8,001 nucleotides of DNA from Lachnospiraceae bacterium (GTDB lineage Bacteria > Bacillota > Clostridia > Lachnospirales > Lachnospiraceae). Location of the stretch: positions 1-8,001 of the forward strand of contig JAAVYC010000201.1 in assembly GCA_022790905.1 (NCBI GenBank), in the 5' to 3' direction. A program made the translations under genes and the position numbers. Within the stretch, counting starts at the first letter, position 1; every line of letters begins with the position of its first letter. Below the pieces are notes generated by a model. That model had not been told where the DNA came from and ran no database searches. It saw only the letters and a list, made by a program, of their open reading frames with translations. Positions 5,751 to 8,001 of this stretch are shown here, piece after piece.

Positions 5751-6665
5751 TTATGACTGTAGCAGGGTTCTCCGATACATTTCCTCTATCTCTTCTTTTG
5801 TCGCAAGATACTCTGAAAACGCGCTCGCGCTTCCCGCCGATACCCCCATATAAAATGCATGTTCATAATCTTGTTTCTCAAGCCATCCCGCCATAAATCC
5901 CGCTACCATGGAATCCCCAGCTCCAACGGCATTTACAAGCTCTCCTTCCGGTGCAGGCGTCTTTTTTACTTCTCCATTTTCAGCGATCAAGACTGCTCCC
6001 TCCCCCGCCATGGAGACAAGCACATTTCTCGCTCCCATTTCTTGCAATTTTCTTCCATACGGTACGACTTCCTCTCTGGTGCGAAGTGTAGTCTGAAAAA
6101 TTTCCCCCAGTTCATGATTATTGGGTTTGATCAAAAATGGATGATATTCCAATACATTTGTCAGAAGTTCCCTTGTCGCATCTACTATAATCAAAATCCC
6201 TCTAGACTGCAATCTCTGCATGATCTTTCTATACATGTCATCTGGCATGGAAGTCGGGATACTGCCCGCTAAAAACAGGACATCGCCCTCCTTTAGATTT
6301 TCGAGCTTATCCATCAAAAGCTGTGTCTCTCTTTCATTAATATGCGGACCGGAACCGTTAATCTCTGTTCCATCAATAGATTTTAATTTCAGATTAATTC
6401 TTGAAAATCCTTGGTCGATTTTAACGAATTCTGAATAAATTCCCATTTCTTCTAGATTTCTCTCAATCTCATCGCCCGTAAATCCGGCTATAAATCCAAG
6501 CGCCGTGCTCTCAATTCCCAAGTTTTTCAAAACCATGGAAACATTGATCCCTTTTCCGCCCGGAAGAAGCAGTTCCGAACTGGTACGATTCGTCAATCCC
6601 AATTGAAAATCGTCCACAGAAACAATATAGTCTAAAGACGGATTAAATGTTACCGTATAAATCAT
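5751..6665 (-). CDS. PfkB-family sugar-phosphate kinase, 1-phosphofructokinase (FruK/LacC) type
   Basis: ATP-dependent ribokinase-fold kinase, probably phosphorylating fructose-1-phosphate or tagatose-6-phosphate at the opposite end of the sugar. It has 304 residues, typical for FruK/LacC. The N-terminus MIYTVTFNPSLDYIV is the class hallmark. The PfkB signature PGGKGINVSMVLKNLG is at 35-50, LAGSIPTSMP at 132-141, KPNNHELGE at 180-188, and the C-terminal anion-hole/catalytic motif VGAGDSMVAGF at 247-257 has catalytic Asp251. All expected active-site motifs are present. Start: ATG at 6663-6665 with GGAGG (6674-6678) eight bases upstream. It overlaps the stop of the metal permease gene by four bases (ATGA), so translation is coupled. 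No fruA or fruR homologue is visible nearby, so the usual fructose operon context is missing and substrate cannot be assigned. Last gene of the leftward operon. Confidence 0.93.
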   Translation of the reverse strand: MIYTVTFNPSLDYIVSVDDFQLGLTNRTSSELLLPGGKGINVSMVLKNLGIESTALGFIAGFTGDEIERNLEEMGIYSEFVKIDQGFSRINLKLKSIDGTEINGSGPHINERETQLLMDKLENLKEGDVLFLAGSIPTSMPDDMYRKIMQRLQSRGILIIVDATRELLTNVLEYHPFLIKPNNHELGEIFQTTLRTREEVVPYGRKLQEMGARNVLVSMAGEGAVLIAENGEVKKTPAPEGELVNAVGAGDSMVAGFMAGWLEKQDYEHAFYMGVSAGSASAFSEYLATKEEIEEMYRRTLLQS

Positions 6666-7471
6666 TCAAATCTCCTCCCATAAAAATAGGTCGCAAAATA
6701 AATCACTGCTGCAATAATAACGATCATCGGCCCAGTCGCCACATTTGTGTGATAAGAGATAAAAAGACCCAGTACTCCGGAAAACACTGAGAAAACAACG
6801 GAAAAAAAGTGGTATTCCCTCATATTCTGTGAGATATTCCGACTCGCCGCCGCTGGAAGAATCAACAGCGCATTGATTAACAAAATTCCAATCCACTTAA
6901 TCGAAAGCATAACGATCAGTGCAATTAAAACAGAAAAACAATTCTCCAAAAACTTTACTGGAATGTGTTTGCTCTTTGCCAATGTCACATTGACACTCTG
7001 CGCACAGAGTTTATTAAACGACATTCCCCAGAAAATCAATGTCACTACAAAAATTAAAATGAGATAGGCAATCTCCTCTTTAGTGATACTCAAAATATCC
7101 CCGACTAAGAGACTCGAATATTTACTAAAGTTCCCGCCTTTTGAAAGAATCGCAAGCCCTAAAGCCATACTGGCCGATGAAAATACAGAAATCAATGTAT
7201 CGGTGGAAGCCATGCTTCTCTCTCCGATCTTATTTAAGAGCAGTGCAAAAATCACAGCAAAAAGAATCATAGAAACTGTTGTGTCCCTCACACCTAAAAC
7301 TGCTCCAATAGCGATTCCAGTCAACGCTGAATGTCCAAGAGAATCCGAAAAAAACGCCATTTTTTTATTTACAATCATCGTACCGAGTATTCCAAATAAA
7401 GGAGCGATAATGACGATTGCCAGCAGCGCATTTCTCATAAAACCATATTCCAGCCATTCTGTCAAACTCAT
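6662..7471 (-). CDS. ABC-3 family metal-ion transporter permease (ZnuB/MntB type)
   Basis: Membrane channel subunit of a high-affinity Zn2+ or Mn2+ importer. It has 269 residues, the usual family length, with about eight hydrophobic segments, near 14-34, 45-60, 64-80, 92-110, 133-152, 176-208, 221-240 and 245-264. Family landmarks are FSDSLGHSALTGIAIG at 41-56 and GILLINALLILPAAASR at 195-211. Together with the ATPase encoded upstream and a substrate-binding lipoprotein (not in this window), it would form the complete importer. Start: ATG at 7469-7471 with GGGGAG six bases upstream. It overlaps the ATPase stop by four bases (ATGA), and its own stop overlaps the kinase start the same way. Zinc is a little more likely than manganese in this type, but the sequence does not settle the metal. 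Confidence 0.93.
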   Translation of the reverse strand: MSLTEWLEYGFMRNALLAIVIIAPLFGILGTMIVNKKMAFFSDSLGHSALTGIAIGAVLGVRDTTVSMILFAVIFALLLNKIGERSMASTDTLISVFSSASMALGLAILSKGGNFSKYSSLLVGDILSITKEEIAYLILIFVVTLIFWGMSFNKLCAQSVNVTLAKSKHIPVKFLENCFSVLIALIVMLSIKWIGILLINALLILPAAASRNISQNMREYHFFSVVFSVFSGVLGLFISYHTNVATGPMIVIIAAVIYFATYFYGRRFE

Positions 7472-8001
7472 CCTGATCTCCCCTCTTTCTCAGTTTCAAA
7501 TACCTCTTGAAACTGCCTGCTCTCAAACACTTCCTTAGGACTTCCCTGTTTTAAAACTGTCCGATCCAAAAGCAGTACTTTATCTGCATACTTTTTCACA
7601 TAATTCAGATCGTGAGAAATCAATACAATGGCCAGATCAAAATTCTTTTTCAGATAATCCATCGTTCGATAAAAGAGTTCCATTCCATTCTGATCAATCC
7701 CTGATACCGGTTCATCTAACAAGAGTAAATTTGGTTCATCGATCACTGCCATAGAGAGCAATACCCTTTGTAATTGGCCTCCAGAAAGATTACAGACCTG
7801 TGCATCGATCAAATTTTCCACCTCAAAGACCTGAAGAGCCTCTAAAATCTCCCGATAGAGCCTTTTCTTTTTATACAAAAATACAGGTGCATTACTCTGA
7901 TAGGAGGCAATCAAGTCGTAGACACTGAGTGGCGTCCGTTTTTCAATATTCAGAGCTTGCGGTACATAGCCAATCTTTAATTTCCGTATATTCCCGTTTT
8001 C
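7468..8001 (-). CDS. Metal ABC transporter ATP-binding protein, C-terminal part (cut by right edge)
   Basis: Cytoplasmic ATPase subunit of the importer, of the ZnuC/MntB class. The frame is open to the right edge: translated from 8001 it reads ENGNIRKLKIGYVPQALNIE..., so 177 codons are visible and the N-terminus with Walker A lies outside. A TTG at 7912-7914 could be read as a start but lies in the middle of the domain and is not the real one. Visible motifs in order: Q-loop IGYVPQ, ABC signature LSGGQLQRV, Walker B LLLLDEP with the catalytic Glu, D-loop SGID, and H-loop ISHD. The C-terminal tail QGSPKEVFESRQFQEVF is typical of metal ATPases. The stop (TGA, 7468-7470) overlaps the permease ATG. 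Confidence 0.93.
   Translation of the reverse strand, partial: ENGNIRKLKIGYVPQALNIEKRTPLSVYDLIASYQSNAPVFLYKKKRLYREILEALQVFEVENLIDAQVCNLSGGQLQRVLLSMAVIDEPNLLLLDEPVSGIDQNGMELFYRTMDYLKKNFDLAIVLISHDLNYVKKYADKVLLLDRTVLKQGSPKEVFESRQFQEVFETEKEGRSG

Noticed and set aside
7083..7538. A + strand open frame of 151 codons across the permease and ATPase genes
   Set aside because: Antisense to two confidently identified transporter genes and has no recognisable features.
7468..7914. A separate 148-residue protein starting at the TTG at 7912-7914
   Set aside because: The same frame stays open to 8001 and encodes the Q-loop IGYVPQ upstream of this TTG, so it is an internal codon of a truncated ATPase gene.

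Overview
The window looks like chromosomal DNA from a low-GC anaerobic Firmicute, most likely Clostridia and perhaps Lachnospiraceae. This is inferred from the AT-rich intergenic regions, strong AGGAGG-type ribosome binding sites, a clostridial-type crotonase, and the protein styles of MutY and the M32 peptidase. No species can be named from sequence alone. I see no insertion sequence, CRISPR array, phage gene, rRNA or tRNA.

Layout. (1) Positions 3-440 (+) hold the 3' end of a gene entering from the left. It has a sigma-70 region-4-like helix-turn-helix stretch and is followed by a stem-loop terminator. (2) Positions 441-725 are intergenic. They contain a plausible + strand promoter, a small inverted repeat and a very stable GNRA-capped hairpin with a T-tract, which together could make a short RNA. 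(3) Positions 726-4730 (-) form a tight three-gene cluster transcribed leftward: mutY (adenine DNA glycosylase), an unrecognised protein with two C-terminal membrane helices laid out like CorA, and an M32 metallocarboxypeptidase. Gaps are 7-11 bases, and the peptidase ribosome binding site lies in the last codons of the gene before it. (4) Positions 4731-4893 are a divergent promoter region. The crotonase promoter there has a near-consensus -35/-10 pair, and its -35 is embedded in a perfect 7-4-7 inverted repeat resembling a variant Rex operator. (5) Positions 4894-5670 (+) are a monocistronic crotonase gene (crt type) with a strong terminator. (6) Positions 5751 to the right edge (-) are the end of a metal-ion ABC transporter operon: ATPase (cut by the window edge), ABC-3 permease, and a PfkB/FruK-type sugar-phosphate kinase. 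All are joined by 4-base ATGA start/stop overlaps.

Functionally, the mutY cluster mixes DNA repair with peptide turnover and a membrane protein of unknown role. The crotonase would hydrate short-chain enoyl-CoA or dehydrate 3-hydroxyacyl-CoA, as in butyrate-type fermentation. The right-hand operon couples zinc or manganese uptake to a sugar-phosphate kinase, a pairing with no obvious explanation. The features most worth a second look are the CorA-like orphan protein, the possible redox operator at crt, the candidate small RNA, and the kinase-transporter coupling.
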